Shown here: in pieces, positions 45,590 through 57,265 of the stretch
Layout: every line of letters begins with the position of its first letter
Numbering within the stretch: the stretch's first letter is position 1
Assembly: GCA_003971905.1 (NCBI GenBank)
Contig: RSEE01000067.1
Coordinates: 1-64,000, forward strand
Direction of reading: 5' to 3'
Origin: Moniliella sp. 'wahieum'
Lineage: Eukaryota; Basidiomycota; Moniliellomycetes; Moniliellales; Moniliellaceae
Length of the DNA stretch: 64,000 nucleotides
Notes under the pieces: model-generated
The model's database searches: none
What the model saw: the letters and a program-made list of their open reading frames with translations, nothing else
What the model was told of the DNA's origin: nothing
Made by a program: the position numbers and the translations under genes

Positions 45590-47313
45590 ATGCTCGCACG
45601 CGGCGATCGCCGCTTCGCCCCCGCCTGTGTCCCGCTCGGATTCCGGCCCCCTCGGGCTTGTGCCCCACCACGCCCCACGTGCCCACCTTCTTTTCCGTTG
45701 CTCGCGCCGCGTGTGCCCCAGCCCTGCCTCGCACCTTGGACGATGAGCGAGCCTGCGAGCATGCTGACCTACGCCGACGTAGCCGCCCATGCCACCACCG
45801 CCTCCTGCTGGGTGGTGGTGCAGGGCGTGGCATGGGATATGACTGCCTTCCTCGCCTCTCACCCGGTGGCGCCGCAGCGATCGTCCGGCATGCCGGAAAG
45901 GACGCCACCCGCGTCTACACTGCCCTCCATCCGCCCGGGACGATCGAGAAGACGTTACCGCGCGAAGCACGGATGGGTGTGGTGGACCCAGCCTCGGCTC
46001 CTGCCCGCTCCCCCCCCGTCCTGCCGCCCGCTGAGCAAGCCAATGAGGACCCCGCCCTGCCTCTCGACCCCGCGCCCGCCCCGGCCGCCAAGCTGCCCCC
46101 GCTGCGCACGTTGCTCAACCTGCACGACTTTGAGGTGGTCGCGCACCGTGTGCTGAGCCGCGAAGCGTGGGCGTACTACTTTTTTGGCGCCGAGGACGAG
46201 GCGACGGTGCGGGAAAATGGGGCAGTATGGGATCGGGTGTGGTTCCGACCGCGGGTGTTGACGGATGTGGTGCGGGTTAGCTCGCGGTGTCGCATCCTCG
46301 GTCAGAACAGTAGTATGCCCCTGTATGTCTCGGCGACGGCGTGGGGTACCCTAGGGCATCCCGAGGGCGAGATGGCCATTACGCGCGCGGCGCGGTCGGC
46401 GGGCGTACCGCAAATGATCTCTACCTGGCATCGCGGTCGTTTGAAGAATGTGCCGAGGCACGCGTGAGGCCGTCCCAACCGCTGTTTTTCCAGTTGTACG
46501 TATCGGTGGACCATGAGGAGACCCTGGAGCGGCTGCGCTCGGCGGAGCAGCATGGCGCCAAGGCCGTCTTTGTTACTGTCGATACCTCCCAGTCGGGCCG
46601 GCGGGAAGGATCAATGCGGATCCAGTTTGAGGGGGAGGAAGAAGAAGAGGAGAGGAGGAGGAGGAAGACGAAGACGAAGAGGAGGAGAACCTCGTTGATG
46701 GGGAAGAGGACGACGAAGATGAAGGTGGTGGCACCTTGGGCCTCGGCGCGTTTGATGCAGGGCTGAACTGGGATACGATTGCGTGGCTGCAAGGCGAGAC
46801 GGCGTTGCCGCTTGTGCTCAAGGGGGTGGGGCGGTGGGAGGATGCGGTCAAGGCGGCCGAGATGGGCCTGGCGGGCGTGGTATTTTCCAACCACGGAGGG
46901 CGCCAATTGAGCTATGCCCGCTCGGGGCTGGAGGTATTGGCGGAAGCCGTACCACAGTTACAGGCGCGCGGTCTGATCGCCGCTCAGCCACGCGAACCGC
47001 GTGCGGACGGCACGCTGTTCAGTCTCTTTGTCGATGGGGGGTCCGACGGGGATCGGACGTACTCAAGGCGCTGGCCTTGGGAGCTACCGCGGTCGGGATA
47101 GGCCGGCCGGCACTGTATGCGCTGTCGTCGTACGGTGAAAAGGGGGTGCACAGAGCTCTGACAATGCTGACGAGAAGAAGTACATCTGTGCCAGCGCTTG
47201 TTGGGCGCACCTACGCTGGAGAGTGTGACGCCTGACTTGGTCGATGCAGGTTCAGTGTCGAACCACTCCAACTCAAGTCCCCCTCCCAAGCTGGCGCTCG
47301 CCAAATTGTGAAG
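45590..47313 (+). CDS. CYB2: Flavocytochrome b2, L-lactate:cytochrome c oxidoreductase
   Basis: This mitochondrial intermembrane-space enzyme oxidises L-lactate with FMN and passes electrons through a b5-type heme to cytochrome c. The N-terminus MLARGDRRFAPACVPLGFRP is Arg-rich and presequence-like; MSEPASMLTYADV is the alternative start. The cytochrome b5 domain follows: SCWVVVQGVAWDMTAFLASH, with heme ligands in HPGG and LHPPG. The FMN domain has WAYYFFGAEDEATVRENGAV, FRPRVLTDV, PLYVSATAWGTLGHPEGEMA, LFFQLYVSVD, KAVFVTVD, VLKGVGRWEDAVKAAEMGLA, SNHGGRQL with the catalytic His and substrate Arg, and DGGVRRGSDVLKALALGATA. The end reads TPDLVDAGSVSNHSN to the stop at 47311. An acidic insertion (E/D runs, 46630-46735) sits in the loop that is protease-sensitive in the yeast enzyme. 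Frame changes occur near 45865, 46425, 46660, 47040 and 47170. Confidence 0.88.
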
Positions 47314-47871
47314 ATTGGTAATGCGACAAAGTTGGCGGCCGCCTGAACCCCTCACGCCCACGATTCGTTGGGACACGTTTCTACGACCCTTGTAGAGCTG
47401 AGACTAGCAGTGGATAGACCCTCCAGAAACAAACGGGCGCGCATTAGAAACGATTGACAGGCAAACACCCCAGAAGGGTACAAAGCAGCAGAGAACAAAG
47501 CGCACGAGTTGGGCGTGCAAACAACGGAGAGGGGAAACGACCGGGGACGGCGGAAAGGATTCCAAGGCACATTCCAGCTGGATGGGTATCGAAGCAGAAC
47601 GAGCGAATCGTCCCGATTGGTCACGAGGGGAGCGAAAGGAAGAGCCAACGAAAATAAAAGGTGCAACAGCATCCACAAGGATGACGTCAAGGGAAAGTGG
47701 AGGGTCGGTCAAGTACGAAGAAGCAACGAGGAAAAACGTGTGGGAACAGGGGGGCGATGAGAACAAGCAGGAGGGAGGCCATCCAAACGGGCCGTTAGGA
47801 ATAAGGTGGATAGGGCACTCGAGGAGAAAAGCGGGGCACAAAAAATACGAAGGAAGGAATCAGGAATCGGG
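47314..47871. other. Convergent intergenic region
   Basis: It lies between the 3' ends of CYB2 and the acyltransferase gene. No gene is supported. Confidence 0.4.
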
Positions 47872-50800
47872 CTACCACCGCGTGCGGCCAGGAGCACGGC
47901 GGTACTGTGGCTCCCGGCGATGGCTTGGCTCCTCATTGGTTTGGGTGGGGCTCTGCGGTGCAGAGACGCCCATGGGCGCAGGATACCCAAGCGGCGGCGC
48001 CAGGTGCGCATGAGGGGATGAGCCGGGAAGAAGCACGGTAGCCGTCGGAGCTGATGGGTTCGTTGACAGGTGCGGGGCGTATAGGCCCGCTGGTGGCCAA
48101 CGGAGGTAGGGAAGTGCGGCTGGTATGCGCGGGGTTGACAGCCAGATGTCCACCAGAAACAGTAGATATACCGTTGAACTGCTGTTGAGACAGCGGCGAA
48201 GTCGGCAACGAGGCGTGACCGAGTGGAGCAGGACGTGGCTGAAGTGGGTGGGGTCAATGGGCACCGAAGATTCCGAACGAGCATCTGCAAATTCATCAGC
48301 CTCGTCGTCGTCCTCCTCCTCGGGAGGGTCATCTTCAAAAGGCCGTCCGGTCGTCGGTCGCCGCGAGAGAATGATCCTGTCATTGATTGGAGCGCGGCGC
48401 GTAGGCGGCCGACGGGAGCGGCGCTGTAGTGCGAAGCGGCGTGGGCGCTGAACTGCGCTTCGCTCGCCTGGCGACCGGAGAGAATGTATAACTGGGTGCG
48501 TCACCGACACTGTGCCATACTGAGGCCGTGCGCGGACTCGTCGTCCAAACGCAGGGCCCCCCCCTTTCGCCCATGCCTGGCTCATAACGGCGACGCGATC
48601 CTGGGCCCGAGTCGAACGATGACCCGGACTCGGGTACAGAGGGGACGCAAGACCTGGCGCGGCCGGATGCGGATCGAATGTCTCGGGCTCCGCCCGACCG
48701 CGCATCGGGGCGGGTGCTTCCGTCGGTCTTTCCGCCGCCGCTGCGTGCTGCCCAGTTTGTGCCATGTGCTCCTTGGCCTGGGCAACCAGGTCCTGGGCCG
48801 ACTGATGGAACATATTGCAAATGGTCTGGGCCAAATTGCGCTGAGATGGCACATCGTCGCATGCGACCGCAACGGAAAACTCGCCCGCATACGAAATCAT
48901 ACCAATCGCCAGCGCTGACTTGCCCGGGGACGAGGGAGGCAGGACAAAGTAGCGGTTGGCTACATGGGAGCCAAACTGGACCGGCTTGGGAGGGCCGGGA
49001 ACGTTGGTGGCGACTTGGTACTCGCGGTAGGCCTTTTCAAAGAATTCGTGCCCACCCGGGTAGGAAGGCACAAACATCACCCGCCGCGCAGCAATGATGT
49101 CCACCATCTCGTACCACACCCGAGGCAAATACGATTTCTTGATGATGTTCATCTCCTGGTGGACTTGTTGCAACCGCTGCTGGGCGGACAAGGCTGGGTT
49201 GAGCTCAAACCAGGCAATCGCACCGGTGGTCAAGTTGGACAGAGAATAGTCCCCCTGGCGACGCAGACTGATGGGCACCAAGATGGGGATCCGCTTGTCC
49301 TTGGGGACGTTCCCGTCCGGGTTGGCTTGCGCGGCGGCGAGGCCATAGCCTTGCTTAGCACAGCGCATGCCACGTCGTTCAAGGTATACCGCTCCCCAGG
49401 CGGGGAAAAGGCTTCACGGACCAACTTGATGTCCGCCATGGAGATACCTTGCGAGTGAGCATAGCGGCGGCCGTAGACACGGTGTTTGGGTTCAGAGTAG
49501 GTAAAGTCCTTGCGACGGCGGAAGTACAAGCCCTTGACGGTGCGCACACCATGCTTCATCGTACCCCCCAGCGAAGGCTTGACACCGCGACTACCGGGTA
49601 TTTTGCGGCCCGGCTGCGTCTCGTACTTGCGCATCACCCTCTGCCTGCTAGCTCCGGTTGCCATCGCTTCGAGGGCTACGCCGTACGACTGAATCAAGCC
49701 TTGCCCGTCGGCCACACCGTGGTGAATCTTGATCAGCAACGCGGAGCGTGATCCGTCTTTGGTCTCGATCCCCCGCACAATCAGCGCCTCCCACAAAGGC
49801 TTGGCATAGTTGTAATGCTCCGCCAAGAATTTGCCCGTCTAGAACGCAATCCTGTGTCAGTCATTGCATCCCATGCTACAAGGAAAGGAGACAGGGAAAA
49901 AGGAAAAAGTCAACTCACATATCAAACAATGCAGCATCGTCGTTTTCAGGCGCAACACAGTCCAGCTCCCCAATATTTCCCGTACATCAAAGTCGTCGAG
50001 GATGCGCCATTTGGCGGGACGGAACTGGCTTCCCACCTTGAGTGTGCGCGCCCACTTGGTGCGGCGGCCCTCGTCAAAGTGAGCCATACGAGCGCGGATC
50101 CCGGCCTCCTTGAACAGCCGTTGACGGTCGTCCGCAGCAGCACTCGTGCGAGGCTCATCAGGCAACTCCTCAACCACCTTGGGGTCCTGCGGGGGTGCAA
50201 GATCCGGTGGCCCTCGCGCCAGGCGGTTGAGTGCCGCTCGATCGTGGTTGAGAGCTTGGCGCGGGTCCAACTCCAATATGTACCGGTACTTGGGGAACAA
50301 TTGGACCAATTTTTCAAAGAAGGCCACCACCGTCGCGGTATCCACCACGGATTCAAACATGTAGATCGAAAACGTGGTCGAGTGGTATACATCGTCCTCG
50401 ATCAAAAAGAACATTTGGTCCACTCCCGTCAACGACTTGGTTCGTTTCATCCGGAACGGATTGGGAGTGGTGGCGTTGTGCATCGAGTAGCGCTCCAAGA
50501 ATGCAGTTCGACCTGATTTTTCTGGCTCGGCCTGCCCAGTCTGTCGGCCGTCACCTGCAGCTGGGCGTGCATTGTCCCGCGCTGGGTCCGCGCCTTCCGC
50601 CACTTTGGCTCCGGCACCCAAACCGAGTGCACTGCGGGCCAGGTCAGAGAAACTCTTGCGCTTCCTTGGCGCCGGCCGATCCTCCTTTTCGCGCAGATCG
50701 TCCCCAAGCATTGGGCGCGCGTTACCAGCCGTTGGGGCCAGCCTCTCTCCCCGCGGAGCTGGGGCGCCCACAGGGGTAGGTCGGGGCATAGGTCGAACAC

Positions 50801-52656
50801 CTCGCACGGGCGAGCGAGAACGGTGATAGGGGGAGTGCGAATCATGAAAGGGAGACTGGGCTCCTGATGCCGCGGGCCCACGGGACAGTTGACGGCGGGG
50901 CGCTTGAGGCTCGTCTGCCCATTCGCGTCCCGCTCATCCGCCAACTCCTTTGCTGCAGGCGGACCACGGACAGCGGAGGGGAGCAAGCCCTGTAACAGCG
51001 GCAGCACCATAAGCTGTGCGAGATCCATTCCGGCGCAGACTGGCGTGGCGGCGTGCAGAGGCAGAACGTTCCAGGTCGCTAGGAGCACGGCGGTGATGGC
51101 GCTCACGCGGATTGTAGCTGCGCGGCAGACCACGCGGCCGGTACGGGTGAGCGGAATAGCGTAAACTCGAACTCCGACTCGACGTGCCCTTCTTGGACCC
51201 TTCCTCTTCCTCCTCCTCGTTCGGCTGCTCATCAACCCAGTCGGAATGGGGGAGCGCATCGACGGGACGCGTGTCCGCTTGCTCATGCACAGTGGAAGTA
51301 GGTGGTGGACGGGAAGCTGCCATGGCGGGCAAAGTGGTTTGAGATGCGGGAGGCGACGAGGTCCAAGTGCCCACTTCGTCGGGCTGTTGAGAGCTGCTGG
51401 ACACGGGTGCCCTCTCGTGGGTCGGGTGCTTGAGCTTGGAGCCGACGCGGGACAGTTCCCCCTTCGCCTGGGATCGAGGCGAGCGCAACGCTGTGGGAGA
51501 CAAGCCCATATATTCTTCATCCTCTTCCTGTTGCATCTGGGCGCGGTACTGGGCGCGGGACTTGGGACGAGATTGAGAGCGGCCGGCAAGGGTAGGACTG
51601 GCGAGGTGCGGGGCCTCAGGCAACGGTCCGGGCGGGGCTTTGCTGGCCCGAGGGGGTGCTAGCATCGGTTCGGCGGGGGTTGGAGCGGTGGAGGCATCGG
51701 CCCCCGGCGAGGCCAGCTCAAATTGGTCGTTGTAGTATTCTTCCGACAACCGAGCGGTCCGCTTGCGACGCGTCGAAGCACGTGCGATCCGTGCATCTTC
51801 CAATTCCGAGTTGTAAGGCACCCTTTCGGAGGCAGGCACGGCAGACGAGTGTGACTTGGTACGAGACGGGTACGGGTTGAGTTTTCCACGCGGACTAGTG
51901 GGCACAGATGATCGGGTGGGCTGCCTGACAGAGGGATGTTCGCTGGAGCGTGTTCGCGTGTGGCGGGTGTAGGTCTGCTGCAGAGGAGGGGAATCGCTCT
52001 TGGCACGAGGCCGCACACGGGGCGCAGAGAGGATTGCGTCGTCCTCAAAGCCCGAAACGGGGCGGTTGCGCCGGACCGAGTGGAGTCTGCGTTGTCGCCC
52101 CGGGACGGCCTCGTCGTCCTCGTCGTCATTCGCGTCGGCCCCAGGTCGAGCAGCAGGAGCTACGTCCTCCTCCGGGCTCAGTGGGCCAGCGGAGGGGTCG
52201 CGCGCGTGGACAGATCGCGCACTTCCTGGGCCAGAGCAGCATTGAGACGGTGGTTCTGCTTAGCACTGCGCTTGCGCTCATTAGCATGCACGCGCTCCAA
52301 GAGCATAGATCGCGTCTCGGCCGATGACACGGAGGCCCGCGGCTGAGGCTTGGTCTGGAACTGGGGTTCCGGCGCCAGCGGCGCGGGGCCAGTGCCGCTT
52401 GCGGGGGGCGGGAACGGTACTGCTCTCGGGGTCGCGGGTTACTTTGGGCGGGGAAGGGGCGTGTGTGGAGTCGCGGCGGCGGGCGGCGCTCATTGAGGGG
52501 GGGTTGCGGGGGCGGAGGGAGGTAGCGGGAGCGCTCGGGGGCGGGAGCGTTGTAGGCGTCGGGCGCAGGGCGGGGGGCCGTGCGCTGGGCGCGGATGCGT
52601 GCGCCCTGCTCTGCGGCAGATCCGTGGGGATGGGAGGCATGGGGGGGCTGGGCCAC
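47872..52656 (-). CDS. WS/DGAT-type O-acyltransferase (WSD1-like) with a long disordered N-terminus
   Basis: The enzymatic part (about 50510-48780) is a bifunctional wax ester synthase/diacylglycerol acyltransferase-like protein: TPNPFRMKRTKSLTGVDQMF, LIKIHHGVADGQGLIQSYG with the catalytic HHxxxDG motif, FSPPGERYTLNDVACAVLSK, VPISLRRQGDYSLSNLTTGA and the WS_DGAT C-terminal ending SALAIGMISYAGEFSVAVAC. Such enzymes make storage lipid from acyl-CoA. Upstream are about 650-700 residues of Ser/Arg/Pro-rich sequence (MAQPPHASHPHGSAAEQGAR start, a short coiled segment LLERVHANERKRSAKQNHRL, an EEEEEE cluster, SRSPVRG), and downstream an acidic, Ser-rich tail. I treat these as one gene because the coding signal is continuous through indels; two genes split near 50850 is the alternative. 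The start could be 52493. Frame changes occur near 52330, 52200, 51990, 50990, 50830, 49940 and 49340. Confidence 0.7.
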
Positions 52657-52797
52657 CGGGAAGGCGGGGCAGCGGAGGCGGGATGGGATGGTGGTGGGGG
52701 GGGTAGAGGGAACACACTGCCGTCCTTCTGTTCATTCACGGACCCTCTGATGATCACACGGCCACTGGCACTGAGCATCGCCCGTCGCAGCCCAGTG

Positions 52798-52823
52798 GAC
52801 GTTGAACGCTCAGTTGAACGTTC
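52798..52823. repeat. GTTGAACG element upstream of the acyltransferase
   Basis: Two GTTGAACG words 8 bases apart, the second followed by TTC to give GAACGTTC, in the promoter region of the acyltransferase gene. Confidence 0.6.
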
Positions 52824-54196
52824 AAACGCCAGCGGGCATGCGCTGCGTGCTTGCCCTGCGCCCAAGCGCCCCCGCCCGCGCGTGCGGGGACGCAGCGGCG
52901 CACGGCGCCAGTGTGCGCACGTACCCCGCAATGCCGCATGCCACCCACACCGCACATCCCCGCACGGGGGTAGTGTATTAGCTCAAGTGTCGTATGGCAA
53001 CGCATCACAGTCGCATGCATGCCATGGCTCCGCCGCTGGCATCCAGACAGAAGCCACGGGGGCGGTGTGGGCCATGGCATGCTGTTCTCCCGACAGACGC
53101 CAGAACGAGAGACTGGCACCGAGCACGCGAGGGTGACTGGCCCCACGCCAAGCCAGCTGCCAGCCATGCACAGCCAGGGGGCGCTGAGCGATCATCATGC
53201 ATCTGCATCACCCATCCTGGCCTGTCGTCCGGGTGCGGGTTAGATCGTCGGTCGCAGACGAACGGAGAGGCGTCGGGCCGCCGATCTTGGCTGGATGCGA
53301 GGCGCTCACGTGCTGCAGGCTCTGAAGCGCCAAGCCCTCGACACTCTCAAACTTCGTCACCAGTCACAACCATTGTATACTGTGCCTCGGACCTCTTCGG
53401 CCCCCATCTGCGATACATGCTACGGGCCGCGTCGGATCAGACCATCTCACATCCACAATGCTGCCAGTAACACCATAAGGCAGCATCGCCAGATGACCTC
53501 GTCGCAGCTACAGCGACGTCCCATCATGCATCGTTCGCAGCACGCCAAGAGAAGGTGTGCAAAAGGGTACATCGTCCGCAGTGACATCAACAAGGTTAAT
53601 GAGCGCTGAACATCCCCCTCTCCGTTTCCGGTACAGACTGAGCGATCAGGCTGATCCCTCAGGCTGATCCTTGCCGCCAGACAACCATTAATCATGGGAG
53701 AGTATCTCGGGCGAGTGATTCATAATACGCGTCAAAATCTCAATCATCATTCTCGTAACAGACCCCTTCCCCAATCTTCTCAGATCTCATCGTCCACATC
53801 AACATCCACATCCACATCCTACCACACAGCCACATGTTGTGGTTACAGCCCAACGCCTATGCACAGCGAACGAAACCAGCGACAAAGGGCGTAACAGGTG
53901 TATAGTCATGTGGGCTTGGGGTCAAATCAAGGCCAGTGCGACCCATGCACCCGCTTTTAACGGAACGGAAAAAGTACCATCTGGGACAAGGGGGGGGGGA
54001 GGGGGGGAGGGGGGGATACGTCCACATGAGCGCAGGGGGGAAGGAAGAAAGTGCAAAGTGAACTTGCAAGCCGTGACACGCAAGGATCCAGTCTCCTTGG
54101 CAGAAACTGGAACAATGACAAGGATGACAGAGAGAAAGGGACTAGAGGCGGAGCCGAATTGCCGAATTGGCCAATCATCGGCAAGCCTTAGAAACA

Positions 54197-54218
54197 GGGG
54201 GGGGGGGGGGGGGGGGGG
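54197..54218. repeat. Poly-G run of 22
   Basis: An uninterrupted run of 22 guanines, 140 bp past the chitin synthase stop codon. Runs of this length are hard to sequence and can form quadruplexes. Confidence 0.9.
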
Positions 54219-54357
54219 ATGGGAGGGAAGTGGGAAGCAATCAGGCCCTCAGCGAGGGCACTGTCCAAGCTCAGGTATATGTGGAGCGGCACATGGCGTG
54301 GTGAATAAAACGACCGAGAGCAAGGAGATGGGTGTGCGGGCAGGATCGAGGAGAGGC

Positions 54358-57265
54358 CTACGTCTTGCGGAACGGCTTGCCCAGCAGACGCGTGGACCAA
54401 AAGACGAGGAAGCCGCAAAACTTGAAAAAGGACAAGCCAAACGTAGACCAGAGCAAAAATTTAAAGTAGTAGTTGGTGTTGTTCCGTTGCGGTTTCGCAT
54501 GCTTGCTCCCGCTCGAACTGCTGCTGCTGTCCGACGGGTCGTAGTGGAGGCCATTGATGTTCTGGATGGCCACTGTCAGCGCACCATTGCACAGGATCCA
54601 CGCAGCAACCAAACGCGTCCGGAACGTCTTGTTGCTGTCGTCCATGGTGGGCTTCTCCTTCTCCTCGACAATCACCACGGGGGCCACAGCCCGCTGGACT
54701 ACTTCCCGGAAATGAGCATCAATGTCTTCTTGCTCTTGCTCCACCTCTTCCACGCTTCCATCTGCCGCCTTCTTGCTCGTCTCGACCGACGGCAGCACGT
54801 CCGCCTTGTCCGACCCTTTCGTACCCCAACTCACGTCATCAGGTGCACAGAACGCATACACATTGAGGATGTTGATCAAGCTGGGAGCAATGGCCAAATA
54901 CTGAGGGAAGGAGGTGAACATGTGCCACGGATCAAGGTACATGATCGAAGCGATCATGTAGACACCAAACGTAGCCACCAAACTAGCGACCAAGACACTG
55001 GTTGAGGAGGCATCCTGGAAGAACATTTTCCAGAATGACATGTGATGCTGCTTTGCCTTGTCATCCTCTCCAACCACCATTTTGACCGTGAGCCAAAGCG
55101 AGACCACCAACAGATAAATGCCCATGACGGCAAACACAATAAAGGAGACCACATACAGTGGCTGCTCTGCTTTGGGTCGATTTCCTAAAGCCAACACAAA
55201 TTGGAGGACGAGGAAGAAGACGTAAATCCACATGCACGCCTCATTAATCCATAGAAAGACCTCTTTGAGCGTGTTGCCGTCCTTCCCGCCAATGATCACG
55301 TCGGGCATGAACTCAATGATGATGGAAAACGTAAGCCACAGGTTGGCGAGGGCAAACCAGGTGAAAAAGAGGACGAGGGCATTGTACAGAGCTTGGAGAT
55401 GGAGGAAAAACATGCGAAAGATACCGTGACCAGAACCATAAATCTTCCAAAAGTGGACCAGGGCATAAATGGAAGCAGCAAAGGAACCATTGAGCCAACG
55501 TCGGCGCTGGCTGATCAGCTCGGCCGCCGCCTCCGGTACGTCAGTTTCACCCTTGGCCTTTTTCACGTAGCCCAAGACCCAGCGGCTCTGGGCTTTGAAA
55601 ACCAGTTCAAAGCACAGGATGCGGTCCTCAGCCAAGAACATGTTCTTGGTAAAGATGTCCATGCCTTGAACGCCCTTTTTGCCCAACCGATCGGCAAGGG
55701 TGTGATCGCCGTGGAAATACTGCTGCAGGGGTCTTCCCTGGATTGCGCTGTACCGATACGCACTAAACGCACCAGCAAGACAGAGACATAGCCAAAGGCA
55801 CTCTCGAGTGGCTTGTCGAGAATGTTGCTCATCTTGTACTCGAAATTTTGAGCGGCGATCAGGGGATTGATCAGCTTGGTACCCCCTTTGATCATGGCGT
55901 GAATTTCGCCACAGCATCCACCCAGGTTGCGGTTGTTGTACATGGCTTCCCATAGATAGTATAGACTCTTGGGGCTCGGCTTGGTACCTGCGTCAATCAA
56001 GATGCACACCTCAGGTTGAAGATGGAGACCGAGCGCGTTGAACAGCCAACGGTGCGAGTTGATTTTTTTCGCATTCTTTTGCTTGAGGCAGAAAATCATT
56101 TGGACAGGCACCATGTTGTTCTTGTCGTCCCCATGCGGCTGGACGAGCGAGGGCTTGGAATCAACCGAGAGTTGCGTCGTGTACTCAAACAAGTGGGCCA
56201 CCGTTTCCTTTCCATCGACCTTGCGCTTCATCACTCACTCCGTCTTGGTACACACCCACTGTAGCCAACAAGTCGAGCACTTCCTTGTCGCATGGATCAA
56301 TGCCATCAAAGATGAGTGCAACAACGATGCGCTGCCAGCTCTGCCGACCATCTTCGGCGGAACGGCTCCAAAATTGGAAGACTTGGACTTGCAAATGTCG
56401 CGAATGTTTTCCATCACGCCATGCAACGTACGCGACCAGCACGCGGTCCTCATTATAGTACGTGATGGCAATCAGGATCTCCGTGTCGCGGCCATACAGG
56501 TCGGACGCGCGCAGCGACCACCCATTCTCACGGGTAAAGTCGTCCGGGTCGCACGTGGCGGCCGTGTAGCGCATGTGGGTAAACTCGGTAGTCGTTGATC
56601 CCTGCACCCACTTGGGCTCAAACGAGTTGCGCACAGCGGTAGGAACACGGTGCTCCACGGTCCAGTGACCCTTGGTCAGCTTGACGCGCCGAGTCAGGCC
56701 GCGCCGGGGTCCGGCCTGGCGCTGGGCCCAAGCCACTTGCGACTGCACCTGCGAAGCACTGTCGTCAGGGCCCACCTCAAACGAAACGGCCGTTCCTGGA
56801 CGAGTGGAGGCGTCAAAGGGTGTGCCAGCAGGCGTGGGGATGCCAAACGAGTTGGGATCCGGGAGGCTGGTGGGGCAGAGGCCGTGTTAGTATGCAGGGA
56901 GGGGGGGGGCAGAACACAAAAGAGAGGGAGAGCCAAGGAGGCAACGTACCCGTACTGGACGTGGCGTGGCGGCGGGTAGGTAACGTCCATGGGGTCAGGG
57001 ATGACGGCGTCGTGTTTTTCGCTGGTCAGTGCCTGTTCCTCTGCGAGCTGAGCCTTGGACTCATCCTCGGCATAGCCGTGTGTCTCGCCGTAGGGGTCGT
57101 AGCTGAAGGAGGCGCTCTCGTCATAGTAGGGCACGGCGCCTGGGGCGGTGCCTGTGCCGGTGTGGCCGGCGGGGGCGGCAGGGGCGGGGTGGCGGCGGTC
57201 GCGACATAGTCGGTCGAGTACCCCTGCTCTGCGCCGTGGAGCGGTGCGTAGGGCTGGTGGCTCAT
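54358..57265 (-). CDS. Chitin synthase, division 1
   Basis: This plasma-membrane glycosyltransferase polymerises UDP-GlcNAc into chitin. It starts [20 protein letters not shown], and an intron lies at 56867-56949. The N-terminal chitin synthase domain reads [40 protein letters not shown] and [20 protein letters not shown]. Catalytic motifs follow: [45 protein letters not shown] and QRRRWLNGS (the QRRRW signature). Then come at least five membrane helices ([53 protein letters not shown]), [20 protein letters not shown] and [19 protein letters not shown], ending [25 protein letters not shown] with [10 protein letters not shown] is typical of class I-III enzymes; I cannot fix the class. Frame changes occur near 57180, 56430, 56350, 56245 and 55775. 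It is divergent from the RCR-like gene. Confidence 0.92.

Larger units (their letters stand above)
52657..54357. other. Intergenic region with a GTTGAACG array and G-runs
   Basis: No gene is supported. GACGTTGAACGCTCAGTTG followed by AACGTTC lies at 52798-52823, about 145 bp upstream of the acyltransferase start. Guanine-rich runs occur at 53990-54016 and 54197-54218. Confidence 0.4.
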
